NCBI RefSeq assembly: GCF_030913365.1
Contig: NZ_CP133160.1
Coordinates: forward strand, 3,448,001-3,512,000
DNA length: 64,000 nt
Reading direction: 5' to 3'
Source: Stenotrophomonas sp. 24(2023)
GTDB taxonomy: Bacteria; Pseudomonadota; Gammaproteobacteria; Xanthomonadales; Xanthomonadaceae
Positions 51,618-61,077 of this stretch are shown here, piece by piece. How positions within the stretch are numbered: the first letter of the stretch is position 1; the number at the start of each line of letters is the position of its first letter. Below the pieces are notes generated by a model, which saw only the letters and a program-made list of their open reading frames with translations, was not told the origin of the DNA and did not search any database. A program made the position numbers and the translations under genes.

Positions 51618-52038
51618 CGAGCAGCTCGACATCGAACACCAGCGAAGATCCCGCCGGGATCGGGCCGACACGACGGTCGCCGTAGCCGTACGGCGGCGGG
51701 ATCATCAGCGTGCGCTTGCCGCCGACCTTCATGCCGGCCACGCCTTCATCCCAGCCACGGATCACCTGGCCGGCCCCCAGATCGAAGGAGAACGGCTCGC
51801 CACGGCTGACCGAGCTGTCGAAGGTCTTGCCGTGCTTGCTCTCGGTGCGCTCGTCGTAGATCCAGCCGGTGTAGTGCACGGTCACCGTGCTGCCCGGGGT
51901 GGCTTCGGCACCGTTGCCGACCTGGGTATCGATGCGCTCGAAGGTGGTGATGGTGCCGCCCGGCGGCGGGCCGGCCGGTTCGGACGAACAACCGGCGGCA
52001 ACGAGGGACAGCAGCAGGGGAAGCAGCAGGCGGCGCAT
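51604..52038 (-). CDS. FKBP-type peptidyl-prolyl isomerase, lipoprotein
   Basis: The 144-residue product has a lipoprotein signal ending VAAGC (Cys17) and one FKBP domain: VTVHYTGWIYDERTESKHGKTFDSS, GQVIRGWDEGVAGMKVGGKR, IPPPYGYGDRRVGPIPAGSSLVFDVELL. It assists proline-limited folding in the periplasm. It is the first gene of a two-gene minus-strand unit with the flavoprotein. Confidence 0.93.
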   Translation of the reverse strand: MRRLLLPLLLSLVAAGCSSEPAGPPPGGTITTFERIDTQVGNGAEATPGSTVTVHYTGWIYDERTESKHGKTFDSSVSRGEPFSFDLGAGQVIRGWDEGVAGMKVGGKRTLMIPPPYGYGDRRVGPIPAGSSLVFDVELLDVKH

Positions 52039-52107
52039 CGGGCGTCTCCGGGAGGTCAGTGTCGAGGGCGGCAAGGGTAGCGCATCGCCGCCGGGTATCA
52101 TGGGCGC

Positions 52108-52473
52108 ATGGCCAAACTCCTGCTCAACCTGCGCCACGTCGGCGACGATGAATATGCCGATGTCTGCACCCTGCTGGACCAGCATGGCATCGCCTGGTAC
52201 CGCACCGAACCCAGCCCCTGGGGCATTTCCAACGGCGGCCTGTGGCTGCGCGAGGATGCCGACCAGCCGCGCGCCAAGGCACTGATGGCGCAGTACCAGG
52301 CCGAGCGCGCCCCGCGTATCCGGGCCGAGCGCGAGCAGGCGCTGCGCGATGGCACCGCCGAGACCTTCGGCAGCCTGTTCCGCCGGCGGCCGCTGTATGT
52401 GCTCGCCGTGCTGCTGGGGATGGCCGTGGCCGCCGCGCTGGTGCTGCTGCCGTTCATGTTGCTGCGGGGCTGA
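52108..52473 (+). CDS. DUF6164-type membrane protein
   Basis: The 121-residue product has a small N-terminal alpha/beta domain (LLLNLRHVGDDEYADVCTLLDQHGIAWYRTEPSPWG) and one C-terminal helix (YVLAVLLGMAVAAALVLLPFML). The first part resembles signal-transducing PII/DUF2007-like folds. The function is unknown; the DUF assignment is from memory of xanthomonad proteins. It diverges from the FKBP gene. Confidence 0.72.
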   Translation: MAKLLLNLRHVGDDEYADVCTLLDQHGIAWYRTEPSPWGISNGGLWLREDADQPRAKALMAQYQAERAPRIRAEREQALRDGTAETFGSLFRRRPLYVLAVLLGMAVAAALVLLPFMLLRG

Positions 52474-52517
52474 ACGGCCCCCCTGATCCGCAGGCGCTGT
52501 GGCGGTAAAATGGGCGG

Positions 52518-53285
52518 ATGATCGCCAACACCGCTGCCTACCATTTCGCCGTCATCGACGCTCCCCAGGACCTGTGCGACCAGCTGCAGGCGCGCGCGGA
52601 GGCGGCCGCGCTGCGTGGCACCGTGCTGGTGGCGGGCGAGGGCATCAACCTGTTCCTGGCCGGCGCGCCGGCGGGCATCGATGCCTTCTACGCGGCGCTG
52701 CAGGCCGATGCACGCTTCGCCGGCATGCGGGTCAAGACCAGTTACAGCGAACACCAGCCCTTCGCCCGGCTCAAGGCCAAGGTGAAGCCGGAAATCATCA
52801 GCTTCCGCCGTGACGATGGCCAGCCGCTGGACTACCCGCGTGCGCCCGCCGTGGATCCGGCCACCGTGCAGCGCTGGCTGCGGCAGGGGCATGACGACGC
52901 CGGCAAGCCGGTGGTGATGCTCGATACGCGCAACCTGCAGGAAGTGGCGTACGGTACCTTCAAGGACGCGCTGGTGCTGCCGATCCACAAGTTCACCGAC
53001 CTGCCCGACGCATTGGCGCCGCACCGGCAGGCGCTCAAGGACAGCACCGTGGTCAGCTTCTGCACCGGTGGCATCCGCTGCGAGAAGGCCGCGCTGTGGA
53101 TGGCCAACGACGGCATGGACAACGTGCTGCAGCTTGATGGCGGCATCCTGGGATACTTCGAGGCGGTCGGTGGCGAAGGCTATGAGGGCCGCTGCTTCGT
53201 GTTCGACGAGCGGGTGGCGCTGGATGCGCAGCTCGCGCCGCTGGTGGATGAAGCCCTGCCCGAGCCGCAGCCCAGCGCGTTCTGA
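52518..53285 (+). CDS. trhO: tRNA uridine(34) hydroxylase / rhodanese-family protein
   Basis: The 255-residue product has the TrhO N-terminal domain (RGTVLVAGEGINLFLAG, KTSYSEHQPFARLKAKVKPEII) and a rhodanese domain with the active-site loop CTGGIRCEKA. TrhO hydroxylates U34 of tRNAs to ho5U. It is shorter at the C-terminus than the E. coli protein (about 350 residues), lacking most of the cysteine-containing tail. Confidence 0.9.
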   Translation: MIANTAAYHFAVIDAPQDLCDQLQARAEAAALRGTVLVAGEGINLFLAGAPAGIDAFYAALQADARFAGMRVKTSYSEHQPFARLKAKVKPEIISFRRDDGQPLDYPRAPAVDPATVQRWLRQGHDDAGKPVVMLDTRNLQEVAYGTFKDALVLPIHKFTDLPDALAPHRQALKDSTVVSFCTGGIRCEKAALWMANDGMDNVLQLDGGILGYFEAVGGEGYEGRCFVFDERVALDAQLAPLVDEALPEPQPSAF

Positions 53286-53411
53286 CGGTGGCGTCGGTTT
53301 TCGCCGCCGCCGGCTGAACCCGCGTCGCAGGAATCAGCGTCCCGCTGCCGGCACTGGCCCGCGACCGGGGGTGCCCCCATCCAGAGCCGATCCTGTGATG
53401 GAAACTCCCTG

Positions 53412-54407
53412 ATGATCCCGTTGTCGATCCTCGACCTGGCCCCGGTCTGCGAGGGCAGCGATACCACTGCCGCCTTCGCCAACATGCTGGAACTGGCCCA
53501 GCATGCCGATGCACTGGGCTACCGCCGCTACTGGCTGGCCGAACACCACAACATGCCCGGCATTGCCAGCGCCGCCACCGCGGTGCTGATCGGCCACGTG
53601 GCCGGTGGCACGAAACGCATCCGCGTCGGTGCCGGCGGCATCATGCTGCCCAACCACGCACCGCTGCAGGTGGCCGAACAGTTCGGCACGCTGGCCTCGC
53701 TGTACCCGGACCGCATCGACCTGGGCCTGGGGCGTGCCCCGGGCACCGATCAGCCGACCGCGCGCGCACTGCGCCGCTATTTCGACAGCGCCGACCAGTT
53801 CCCGCAGGACGTGCGCGAGTTGCTGCACTATTTCGAACCGGTCCAGCCCGGGCAGGCCGTGCAGGCGGTCCCCGGCGGTGGCCTGCGCGTGCCGACCTGG
53901 ATCCTGGGGTCCAGCCTGTTCGGGGCGCGGATGGCCGCATCGATGGGCCTGCCGTATGCGTTCGCTTCGCACTTCGCGCCTGATGCCATGGACGAAGCGC
54001 TGGCCGTGTACCGCCGGGAGTTCCGCCCGTCTGCCACCCTGAAGCAGCCGCACGCGATGCTGGCGCTGAACGTGGTGGCCAGTGACAGTGAGGCCGAATC
54101 GCGCCGCCTGTTCACCAGCCAGCAGCAGAGCTTCGTCAACCTGCGCCGTGGCCGTCCCGGCAAGATTCCGGCGCCGATCGAGGACATCGAGGGCTTCTGG
54201 GAACCCCATGAAAAACTGGGCGTGGAGCGCGCGCTGGCCTGCACCGTGCTGGGCGATCCGCAGCAGGTGGCCGCAGGCATTGCCGCTTTTGTTGAACGCC
54301 ACAAGCCCGACGAGCTGATGCTTACTGCCAACCTGTACGACCATCGCGCGCGCCTGCGCTCGTTCGAACTGGCCATGCAGGCCTGGCACGCCCGCCACGC
54401 GGGCTGA
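53412..54407 (+). CDS. LLM-class flavin-dependent oxidoreductase
   Basis: The 331-residue bacterial-luciferase-like TIM barrel shows [71 protein letters not shown] and [25 protein letters not shown], close to the YhbW-type group. It would use reduced flavin; the substrate is unknown. It is followed 69 bp downstream by a PPOX-fold gene. Confidence 0.92.
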   Translation: MIPLSILDLAPVCEGSDTTAAFANMLELAQHADALGYRRYWLAEHHNMPGIASAATAVLIGHVAGGTKRIRVGAGGIMLPNHAPLQVAEQFGTLASLYPDRIDLGLGRAPGTDQPTARALRRYFDSADQFPQDVRELLHYFEPVQPGQAVQAVPGGGLRVPTWILGSSLFGARMAASMGLPYAFASHFAPDAMDEALAVYRREFRPSATLKQPHAMLALNVVASDSEAESRRLFTSQQQSFVNLRRGRPGKIPAPIEDIEGFWEPHEKLGVERALACTVLGDPQQVAAGIAAFVERHKPDELMLTANLYDHRARLRSFELAMQAWHARHAG

Positions 54408-54476
54408 ACATCCGCATCACGGCGCATTGCAGCGGCGCCGGGTCTGATGGGGGCTCAATCACCAGGAGCCCCCACC

Positions 54477-54974
54477 ATGGCCGACACCCGTGCAGAACAC
54501 ATTGCCCAGCTGGCCGAACTGATCAAGGACGTGGAGGTGGCGATGTTCACCACCGTCGGCGTTGATGGACGCCTGTACAGCCGGCCGTTGGGCACCCAGC
54601 AGGTCGCCTTCGAGGGTGATCTGTGGTTCGCCACCGCTGCCGACAGCCCGAAGGTGGCCGAGATCGCGCTCAACCCACGGGTGAACGTGGCCTATGCCTC
54701 GTCCTCGAAAAACACCTATGTATCGGTGACCGGGCGCGCGCGCATCGTCGACGACCGGGCCCGGATCGAGGCACTGTGGTCGCCGCCGATGAAGCTGTTC
54801 TTCCCCGGTGGCAAGGACGACCCGAACCTGCGCCTGATCCATGTGCGTGCCGAGACGGCCGAATACTGGGACGGCCCCGGGACGCTGCTGGGCAAGGCAT
54901 TGAGTTTCGTGCTGTCCGCCGTACAGGACGGGCCGGCGCAGCTGGGCGACAACGGTTTCGTCGATCTGCGGTGA
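54477..54974 (+). CDS. General-stress-type pyridoxamine-phosphate-oxidase-fold protein
   Basis: The 165-residue split-barrel product has VAMFTTVGVDGRLYSRPLGTQ, LWFATAADSPKVAEIALNPRVNVAY and LRLIHVRAETAEYWDGPG, as in the FMN/FAD-binding general stress protein 26 group. GGAG precedes ATG 54477. It may receive flavin from, or supply it to, the LLM enzyme upstream, but the pairing is only positional. Confidence 0.88.
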   Translation: MADTRAEHIAQLAELIKDVEVAMFTTVGVDGRLYSRPLGTQQVAFEGDLWFATAADSPKVAEIALNPRVNVAYASSSKNTYVSVTGRARIVDDRARIEALWSPPMKLFFPGGKDDPNLRLIHVRAETAEYWDGPGTLLGKALSFVLSAVQDGPAQLGDNGFVDLR

Positions 54975-55059
54975 TCGTTCCGCCAATGGCTGCCGGGGCC
55001 GCGATGCCCAGTAGATCCACGCCATGTGTGGATGGGGCGATCCCGATCAACGCCGGTGC

Positions 55060-55719
55060 TCAGAACCAGCGCTGGAACAGATCCACGGTGTAGTTCACCA
55101 GCTGCCCGGAACTGAAACCGAAGAAGGCGATCGCGGCCACGCCCGCGATCCAGTTGAACAGCATCAGGGCACCGTCGCGTTCCAGCAGGGCCAACGCGAA
55201 CAGCAGCAGCTGGAAACCGAACAGGTAGTTGGTGAACGGAATCGGCAGCGACAGCAGGATGCCCAGCAGCACCAGCAGCAGCCCGGTGAAGGCATGGGCC
55301 AGGGGCGGCACCAGCAGGCGCGGCAGGCGGGGCGTCAGCAGCTGGTCCAGCCGCCGCAGTGGCCGGTCGATGCGGTCCAGGAAGCGGTGCATGGTGCCGC
55401 GGCGCGGACCACGCCGGGCGATGAAGCCGGGCAGCCAGGGGCGGCGCCTGCAGCACAGCATCTGCAGCCCGATCAGGATCACCAGCGGTCCGCTGACCGC
55501 GCCCCCCATGCCGGGAATCGGGATGAACGAGGGCAGGATGGCCACGAACAGGAACACGCCGAAGGCGCTCTGCTGCAGTCCCTGCAGGATCTGGCCCAGG
55601 GGCATGTGCTGGGCCGGATCGCCGTGCTCGAACATCGCCTGCAGCGTGCGGATGCCTTCGTTGCGGTAGACCGGGCGCGCCTTGCCCCGGTCCGGGCCGT
55701 GCTCAGGCCGTGAGCTCAT
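55060..55719 (-). CDS. ExoD-family membrane protein
   Basis: The 219-residue product has four to five membrane helices. The ExoD signature region is present (LPSFIPIPGMGGAVSGPLVI, then PIPFTNYLFGFQLLLFALALLERDG). ExoD was named for an exopolysaccharide/symbiosis phenotype in rhizobia; its biochemical role is unknown. It overlaps the CorC-type gene by 17 bp and is probably co-transcribed with it. Confidence 0.87.
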   Translation of the reverse strand: MSSRPEHGPDRGKARPVYRNEGIRTLQAMFEHGDPAQHMPLGQILQGLQQSAFGVFLFVAILPSFIPIPGMGGAVSGPLVILIGLQMLCCRRRPWLPGFIARRGPRRGTMHRFLDRIDRPLRRLDQLLTPRLPRLLVPPLAHAFTGLLLVLLGILLSLPIPFTNYLFGFQLLLFALALLERDGALMLFNWIAGVAAIAFFGFSSGQLVNYTVDLFQRWF

Positions 55720-57046
55720 CGGCCTGCTCGTCGGACAGCGTGCGCAGCAGCAGCTTGTCCACGCGGGCGCCATCCAGATCGATCACCTCGATGCGCCAGC
55801 CGGCCCAGTCGAAATACTCGCCCGCATGTGGAATGCGGCCGAAGAAATGGATGCACATGCCGGCCAGCGTGTAGTAATCGCCTTCTTCGGCGTCGGGCAG
55901 CTCGCTGGTGCCCATCAGCTCGCGCAGGTCATCCACCGGCAGCGAGCCGTCCACCAGCAGCGAGCCGTCCTCGCGCGTCACCACCAGCGCATCCTCGTCG
56001 GCGTTCTCCACCGCCTGCAGGCGGCCGACCACCGCGCCCATCAGGTCGCTGATGGTCACCAGGCCCTGGATCTCACCGTATTCGTCCACCACCAGCGCCA
56101 TCGACTGCTGTTCTTCGCGGAAGATCTCCAGCAGCTTCATCGCATGGGTCGATTCGGAGACATACAGCGGTTCGCGCAGGGTCTGGAACAGCGCGTTGTC
56201 ACCACGCGCCATGCGCGTGGCCAGCGATTTCAGTTCCAGCACGCCGACCACGTCCTGGTCGTTGTCGCGGTACACCGGGTAACGCGAGAACTCATGCTCG
56301 GCCATGATTTCCAGGTTGCGCTCGTGGCTGGCCTGGGTATCAAGCCAGGCGATGCGGTTGCGCGGCGTCATCAGGCTGTCGGCGGTGCGGTCCCCCAGGC
56401 GCATGACACGGTTCATCATGTCGCGCTCGTGGCTGTCGATCACGCCGGCTTCGTGGCTTTCGGCCACCAGCATGCGGATCTCCTCTTCCGTGACCGAGGC
56501 GGCCTCGTCCTTGCCCAGGCCGAACAGGCGCAGCACCAGACGGGTGGAGTGGGACAGCAGCCAGACGGCCGGGAAGGCGATGCGGGCCAGCCCGCTCATC
56601 GGCAGTGCCACCAGGCCGGCGATGTCTTCCGAGCGGGTGATCGCCAGGCGCTTGGGCACCAGCTCGCCGAAGATCAGCGTCAGGAAGGTGATCAGCGCCA
56701 CCGCCAGGGTCTTGCCGATCAGCAGCGACCAGGGCTGTGGGTCGCCGAACAGCGAGATGGAGGCCGACAGGGCCGGGAACATCGCCTGCAGGTGCTGGGC
56801 GATGGTGTTGCCGATGGCCTCGCCACCGTACACACCGGTCAGGATGCCGCCCAGGGTGATGCCGATCTGGACGGTGGACAGGAAATTCTCGGGCTTTTCG
56901 GACAGCTCCAGCGCCTTGGCTGCACGCTTGGAGGTGCTGGCCATCTGCTTCAGGCGGCTCTTGCGCGAGGTCATGACCGACATTTCGGACATGGCGAAGA
57001 AGCCGTTGAACACGATCAGGGCCAGGACAATCAGGAACTCAAACAC
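55703..57046 (-). CDS. CNNM/CorC-type transporter protein (DUF21-CBS-CorC_HlyC)
   Basis: The 447-residue product has an N-terminal DUF21 domain with four membrane segments (about 1-185, FNGFFAMSEMSVMTSRK). A CBS pair (about 200-335, MTPRNRIAWLDTQAS, YGEIQGLVTISDLM) and a C-terminal CorC_HlyC domain (about 355-440, EGDYYTLAGMCIHFFGRIP) follow. The family is linked to Mg2+/Co2+ efflux; older names call it hemolysin. The 284 bp upstream contain no gene and separate it from the divergent DUF47 gene. Confidence 0.93.
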   Translation of the reverse strand: MFEFLIVLALIVFNGFFAMSEMSVMTSRKSRLKQMASTSKRAAKALELSEKPENFLSTVQIGITLGGILTGVYGGEAIGNTIAQHLQAMFPALSASISLFGDPQPWSLLIGKTLAVALITFLTLIFGELVPKRLAITRSEDIAGLVALPMSGLARIAFPAVWLLSHSTRLVLRLFGLGKDEAASVTEEEIRMLVAESHEAGVIDSHERDMMNRVMRLGDRTADSLMTPRNRIAWLDTQASHERNLEIMAEHEFSRYPVYRDNDQDVVGVLELKSLATRMARGDNALFQTLREPLYVSESTHAMKLLEIFREEQQSMALVVDEYGEIQGLVTISDLMGAVVGRLQAVENADEDALVVTREDGSLLVDGSLPVDDLRELMGTSELPDAEEGDYYTLAGMCIHFFGRIPHAGEYFDWAGWRIEVIDLDGARVDKLLLRTLSDEQADELTA

Positions 57047-57330
57047 GGGCGTCGTCCCCGGTTGGTGGCAGGGAGGGCGGGTGCTGGCGATGGCGGCTGG
57101 CGCTCAGGAGCAGGGTCCGGCGCGGCGCGGGGGGGTAAGGGTCGTCGTCCATAGGGTGCGCCCGGAAGGCGCGCGGGCATCTTAGCAAAGCAGGGCGGTC
57201 GCCGTGCAAGCGCCTATTCAGCTTTGTCGTCCGCAGCGCTGCGATCGCCCCGGGGATACCCGGAACGGTCATCAAGCCGTCATAATTCCCCATTGGTGCC
57301 GTCCATCCCGCGACGGCGAACAGGTTTCTC

Positions 57331-57957
57331 ATGTTCTCACTGCAGACCATTTTTGGTTCCGGCAAACAGTTCTACACCCTGCTTGATGAGGCCGCTGTCG
57401 CGGCGTCGGACGCTGCCAAGGCGTTGCACGCCATGCTGCGCGAGGCCGACCGCCAGCCGGCGCTGGATGCGTTCAAGCTCGCCCGCCTGCGCGAACGCGC
57501 CGCCTCGGACAAGATCAGCCAGGCCCTGGTCGACAGCTTCATGACCCCCATCGAGCGCGAGGACATCGAAGCGCTGGGGTCGGCGCTGTACAAGATTCCC
57601 AAGCAGATCGAGAAGTTCGCCGATCGCTATTCGCTGGCCACCACCCACCTGGAACACATCGATTTCGCGCCGCGCGCGGCGATGCTGGAACAGGCCGCCA
57701 ACGTGGTCGTGGAAATGGTCGCCGACCTGCGCCACATGAACCTGGACCGGATGACCGCGCTGAACGAGAAGCTGCGTTCGCTGGAAAACGAAGCCGACCG
57801 CCTGATGCTCGAGCTGTACCGCGACATCTATTCCGGCCGCCTGGACAACCTGCAGATGTTCCTGCTCAAGGAATTCTTCGAGATCCTGGAAAAGGCCATC
57901 GACCGCTGCCGCGAGGCCGGCGTGGTGGCGTACCAGATCGTGTTGAAGAACAGCTGA
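57331..57957 (+). CDS. DUF47/PhoU-like phosphate-transport accessory protein
   Basis: The 208-residue, nearly all-helical protein has the TIGR00153 pattern: FGSGKQFYTLLDEAA, FMTPIEREDIEALGSALYKIPKQIEKFADRY, LENEADRLMLELYRDIYSGRLDNLQMF. These PhoU-like proteins partner with Pit transporters. The pit gene begins 13 bp downstream, so the two form an operon. Confidence 0.94.
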   Translation: MFSLQTIFGSGKQFYTLLDEAAVAASDAAKALHAMLREADRQPALDAFKLARLRERAASDKISQALVDSFMTPIEREDIEALGSALYKIPKQIEKFADRYSLATTHLEHIDFAPRAAMLEQAANVVVEMVADLRHMNLDRMTALNEKLRSLENEADRLMLELYRDIYSGRLDNLQMFLLKEFFEILEKAIDRCREAGVVAYQIVLKNS

Positions 57958-57970
57958 CGGACCGCTACCG

Positions 57971-59092
57971 ATGCTCACCCTCGTCCTGGTGGTGATCCTG
58001 GCCGCGCTCGTTTTCGAGTTCATCAACGGCTTCCACGACACCGCCAACTCCATCGCCACCGTGGTGGCGACCAAAGTGCTCTCGCCCGGCTGGGCGGTGA
58101 TGCTCGCCGCCTTCATGAACCTGATCGGTGCGCTGACCGGCACCGCGGTGGCCCTGACGATCGCCTCCGGCCTGCTCAACACCAACGTGGTCGACGTGAC
58201 CCCGCAGGTGATCCTGTGCGCGCTGCTCGGCGGCATCATCTGGAACCTGATCACCTGGTGGAAGGGCCTGCCGTCCTCCTCCTCGCATGCGCTGATCGGT
58301 GGCCTGTGCGGCGCCGGCCTGGCCGCCGCCCACAACAACTGGGATGCGCTGATCTGGTCCGAACGCCTGGGCAGCTGGGCGCAGAACAAGGGCCTGCTGT
58401 GGAAGGTGTTCGTGCCGATGATCACCTCGCCGATCGCCGGCTTCCTGCTCGGCATCGTGGTGATGGTGCTGCTGTGGGCGATGATCGCCGGCCTGGCCAA
58501 GATCGGGGGCGCCATCGGCCGCCTGGCCCGCCCGCGCATCGTCAATGCGTTCTTCGGCAAGGCGCAGATCGCCTCGGCCGCGTACATGGGCTTCGCCCAT
58601 GGCCACAACGATGCGCAGAAGACCATGGGCATCATCGCCATGACCCTGATCGGCGCCGAGGCCACCGGTGCGCTGGATGACCTGCCGTCCTGGCTGGCCT
58701 TCCTGCACCCGGACGCCAGCGCCGGCGACGGCATCGCGATGTGGATCGTGCTGACCTGCGCCGTGGTGATGGCTGCCGGTACCGCGTCCGGCGGCTGGAA
58801 GATCATCAAGACCCTGGGCCACAAGATGGTCAAGCTGCACCCGATCCACGGCTTCGCCGCGGAAACCAGTTCGGCCACCATCCTGACCCTGGCCGCGCAC
58901 TTCGGCATGCCGGTCTCGACCACCCACAGCATCTCCACCGCCATCATGGGCGTGGGCTTCGCCAAGAACCCGCGTTCGCTGAAGTTCGGCGTGATCGAGC
59001 GCATCGTCTGGGCCTGGATCCTGACCATCCCCGCTGCCGGCGGCTGTGCGTACCTGATCCTGAAACTGTTCGAACTGCTCGGCTGGGCCTGA
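57971..59092 (+). CDS. pit: Low-affinity inorganic phosphate transporter
   Basis: The 373-residue membrane protein has the duplicated PHO4/Pit signature: FEFINGFHDTANSIATVVATKVLSP early and MGFAHGHNDAQKTMGI later, with SSSHALIGGL and STTHSISTAIMG loops. It cotransports metal-phosphate with protons. It is shorter than E. coli PitA (about 500 residues), of the single-loop type. It is co-transcribed with DUF47 and ends at a strong terminator. Confidence 0.95.
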   Translation: MLTLVLVVILAALVFEFINGFHDTANSIATVVATKVLSPGWAVMLAAFMNLIGALTGTAVALTIASGLLNTNVVDVTPQVILCALLGGIIWNLITWWKGLPSSSSHALIGGLCGAGLAAAHNNWDALIWSERLGSWAQNKGLLWKVFVPMITSPIAGFLLGIVVMVLLWAMIAGLAKIGGAIGRLARPRIVNAFFGKAQIASAAYMGFAHGHNDAQKTMGIIAMTLIGAEATGALDDLPSWLAFLHPDASAGDGIAMWIVLTCAVVMAAGTASGGWKIIKTLGHKMVKLHPIHGFAAETSSATILTLAAHFGMPVSTTHSISTAIMGVGFAKNPRSLKFGVIERIVWAWILTIPAAGGCAYLILKLFELLGWA

Positions 59093-59116
59093 GTCCCGGT
59101 TTCGCCGCAGCAACGA

Positions 59117-59147
59117 AAAAGCCCGCCGGATTCCGGCGGGCTTTTTT
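59117..59147 (+). terminator. Terminator of the DUF47-pit operon
   Basis: The stem AAAAGCCCGCCGGA / TCCGGCGGGCTTTT is followed by T residues, 24 bp after the pit stop. Confidence 0.9.
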
Positions 59148-59176
59148 CATGGGCAAAGAATTCTCCCGTACCCATC

Positions 59177-59200
59177 GTGTCGACCAAGGTCGACACCTAC
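59177..59200 (-). repeat. GTAG-headed palindrome (SMAG-like), copy 1
   Basis: On the minus strand GTAG precedes GTGTCGACC-TT-GGTCGACAC, a perfect 9-bp-arm palindrome. The head and size fit the SMAG/REP elements of Stenotrophomonas. Confidence 0.7.
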
Positions 59201-59225
59201 CAGAGCAGAACCAGGGTCGGATGCC

Positions 59226-59250
59226 GTGCCGACCAACGGTCGGCACCCAC
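59226..59250 (-). repeat. GTGG-headed palindrome (SMAG-like), copy 2
   Basis: On the minus strand GTGG precedes GTGCCGACC-GTT-GGTCGGCAC. It differs from copy 1 by compensated stem changes (T:A to C:G), which keep the pairing. Confidence 0.65.
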
Positions 59251-59277
59251 CAGCAGCCAGCGCCCGGAAACTGTAAG

Positions 59278-59383
59278 TGGCGGGGTGGGGTGGGTATGCA
59301 GGACCGTTGGCGCCATGGATGGCGCCATCGAGCCCCCATGGATGGGTTTACGGCGTGTCCTGCATATCCACCCCACCTCGCCA
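59278..59383. repeat. Long inverted repeat with about 27-bp arms
   Basis: The left arm 59278-59304 (ending GGTATGCAGGAC) pairs with the right arm 59357-59383 (starting GTCCTGCATATCC) with about three mismatches. The inner part contains a smaller palindrome, GGCGCCATGGATGGCGCC. It can form one long stem-loop in the 384-bp gap between pit and the convergent S10 peptidase gene. Confidence 0.75.
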
Positions 59384-59415
59384 GCCCACGGACATCCCGC
59401 TGTTGCTTTTGAGGT

Positions 59416-59438
59416 TGCCGGCCAGCGGCCGGCACTAC
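59416..59438 (-). repeat. GTAG-headed palindrome (SMAG), copy 3
   Basis: On the minus strand GTAG precedes TGCCGGCC-GCT-GGCCGGCA, the classic SMAG form as I recall it from Stenotrophomonas. Confidence 0.8.
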
Positions 59439-59445
59439 CGCGGGT

Positions 59446-59468
59446 GCCGGGCCGCAGGCCCGGCCACC
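59446..59468 (-). repeat. GGTG-headed palindrome, copy 4
   Basis: On the minus strand GGTG precedes GCCGGGCC-TGC-GGCCCGGC. It is only 8 bp from copy 3 in the same orientation, and its stem core equals that of the hairpin at 4193-4220. Confidence 0.65.
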
Positions 59469-59476
59469 ACCACTCC

Positions 59477-60973
59477 TCAGTTGCGCTCGAACAGCGCCTT
59501 CACGTCATTGCGGAACGCCGCCTGGCTCTCCGCACGGCTGTAGAACATATGGCCGCCCGGATAGCTGCGCACCTGCACGCGGTTCGGGTCGCTGCCCATG
59601 GCCGGCATCTGGTCCACCGTCAGGATCGACCCCATGAACGGGCACGACAGGTCGTTCCAGCCGTGGGCGATCAGCACCTGCAGGCGCGGATCGATCGCCA
59701 CCGCCTGGCGCAGCTGCGTCACCGAGCCCTGGCGCAGGTCGCCATTGCGGTCCCACAGCCGGTTCACCTCGTAGTTCAGCGCCTGGTAGCGCCCATCGAC
59801 CTTCCAGCCCACCACGCGGGTGACGAAGTCGACCATCGCCGTGGTGGTCGGGGCCACGATGCTGTCCAGCAGCGGGTCGTTGGCGCGCTGCTCCGGATCG
59901 TTCGGGAACGGATCGAACGCCGTCACGTTGGAGTCGTAGCGGCTGCCCAGGGTGCCCTTGTCGCGGAACACTTCACGCAGGTACGCCTGGGTTTCCAGGC
60001 GGCCGCCGGCACGGCGCACGAACTGCGGGTCCAGCCCGGTCAGCTCGCTCACCCGGCGCAGCATCGCTTCGGTGGCCTGCGGATCACTGCGGCCCTTCAT
60101 CAGCGCGGTGGCGTAGTCGCCACGGGTGTACTCGACCACCTCGCGCATCGCCGCATCGGTCAGCTTGCCCTTGCGTTCCAGGTTGGCCGCAGCGATCGAC
60201 GGCAGCGTCTGCATCCACGCCATCGGCGAGACGTCGGCGTTGTCTTCCAGGGTCGGGCTCAGGTACGGCGAGACCAGCACCAGCCCGTTCATCGCCACGC
60301 CCAGGCGCGTCTGCAGGTAATGGGTGATGCGCGGGCCACGGTAGCCGCCGTAGCTCTCGCCGGTCAGGTACTTGCGCGCGCCCATGCGCTGGTTGCGCAG
60401 CAGCCAGTCGTAGATGCTGCGCGAGAGGTACTCGATATCGGCGGTCGGCGTGTAGAGCGCCTTCTTTGCTTCCTCATCGGGAATGCGCGAGCGGCTGAAG
60501 CCGGTGCCGACCGGATCGATGAACACCAGATCGGTGAAGTCCAGCCAGGTGCCGGGGTTGTCGTGCAGGGTCGCCGGTGCCGATGCGCTGTCACCCTCGG
60601 CGCCGAAGGTCACGATCTTCGGGCCGATCGCCCCCATGTTGAGGTAGACCGAGGAGGCGCCGGGGCCGCCATTGAGGGCGAAGGTCACCGGACGGTTCTT
60701 GCCCGGCATCGTGTAGGCGGTGAACACCACATCGGCGATCGTCTTGCCCTGTGCATCACGCACCGGCAGGGTGCCGACCGTGGCGGTGTAGTCCAGGGTG
60801 CGGCCGGCCAGGCGGATGCTCTGCTTGACCGAGGCATCGGCGGGCAGCGCGGGGGCGTCGGTGGCATCGGCCGCCGCCTTGTCAGGGTGGGGCGTGTCGG
60901 CCGCCCAGGTCGCGGCAGGAACGGCAAGAAGCAGGCCGGCGAACAAGGCGGCCTTGCGCAGCAGGGAAGTCAT
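59477..60973 (-). CDS. Secreted S10-family serine carboxypeptidase
   Basis: The 498-residue product has a signal peptide (about 1-25, ATWAAD), FALNGGPGASSVYLNMGAIGP, the nucleophile in TGESYGGYRG (Ser about 207), the acid in AHGWNDLSCP and the histidine in YPGGHMFY, a complete S10 triad. It would trim peptide C-termini in the periplasm or outside. ATG 60973 gives the signal; a longer reading to 61054 does not. Confidence 0.93.
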   Translation of the reverse strand: MTSLLRKAALFAGLLLAVPAATWAADTPHPDKAAADATDAPALPADASVKQSIRLAGRTLDYTATVGTLPVRDAQGKTIADVVFTAYTMPGKNRPVTFALNGGPGASSVYLNMGAIGPKIVTFGAEGDSASAPATLHDNPGTWLDFTDLVFIDPVGTGFSRSRIPDEEAKKALYTPTADIEYLSRSIYDWLLRNQRMGARKYLTGESYGGYRGPRITHYLQTRLGVAMNGLVLVSPYLSPTLEDNADVSPMAWMQTLPSIAAANLERKGKLTDAAMREVVEYTRGDYATALMKGRSDPQATEAMLRRVSELTGLDPQFVRRAGGRLETQAYLREVFRDKGTLGSRYDSNVTAFDPFPNDPEQRANDPLLDSIVAPTTTAMVDFVTRVVGWKVDGRYQALNYEVNRLWDRNGDLRQGSVTQLRQAVAIDPRLQVLIAHGWNDLSCPFMGSILTVDQMPAMGSDPNRVQVRSYPGGHMFYSRAESQAAFRNDVKALFERN

Positions 60974-61077
60974 GGCACCAACGGGGGTGGGGAAGGGGGC
61001 TTCGATGCTAGGCCTGCGGCCGCCGTCCCGTATGTGTCCAAAGGCATGGGCCATGCGTGTGGCCCGATCCGGTCAAG

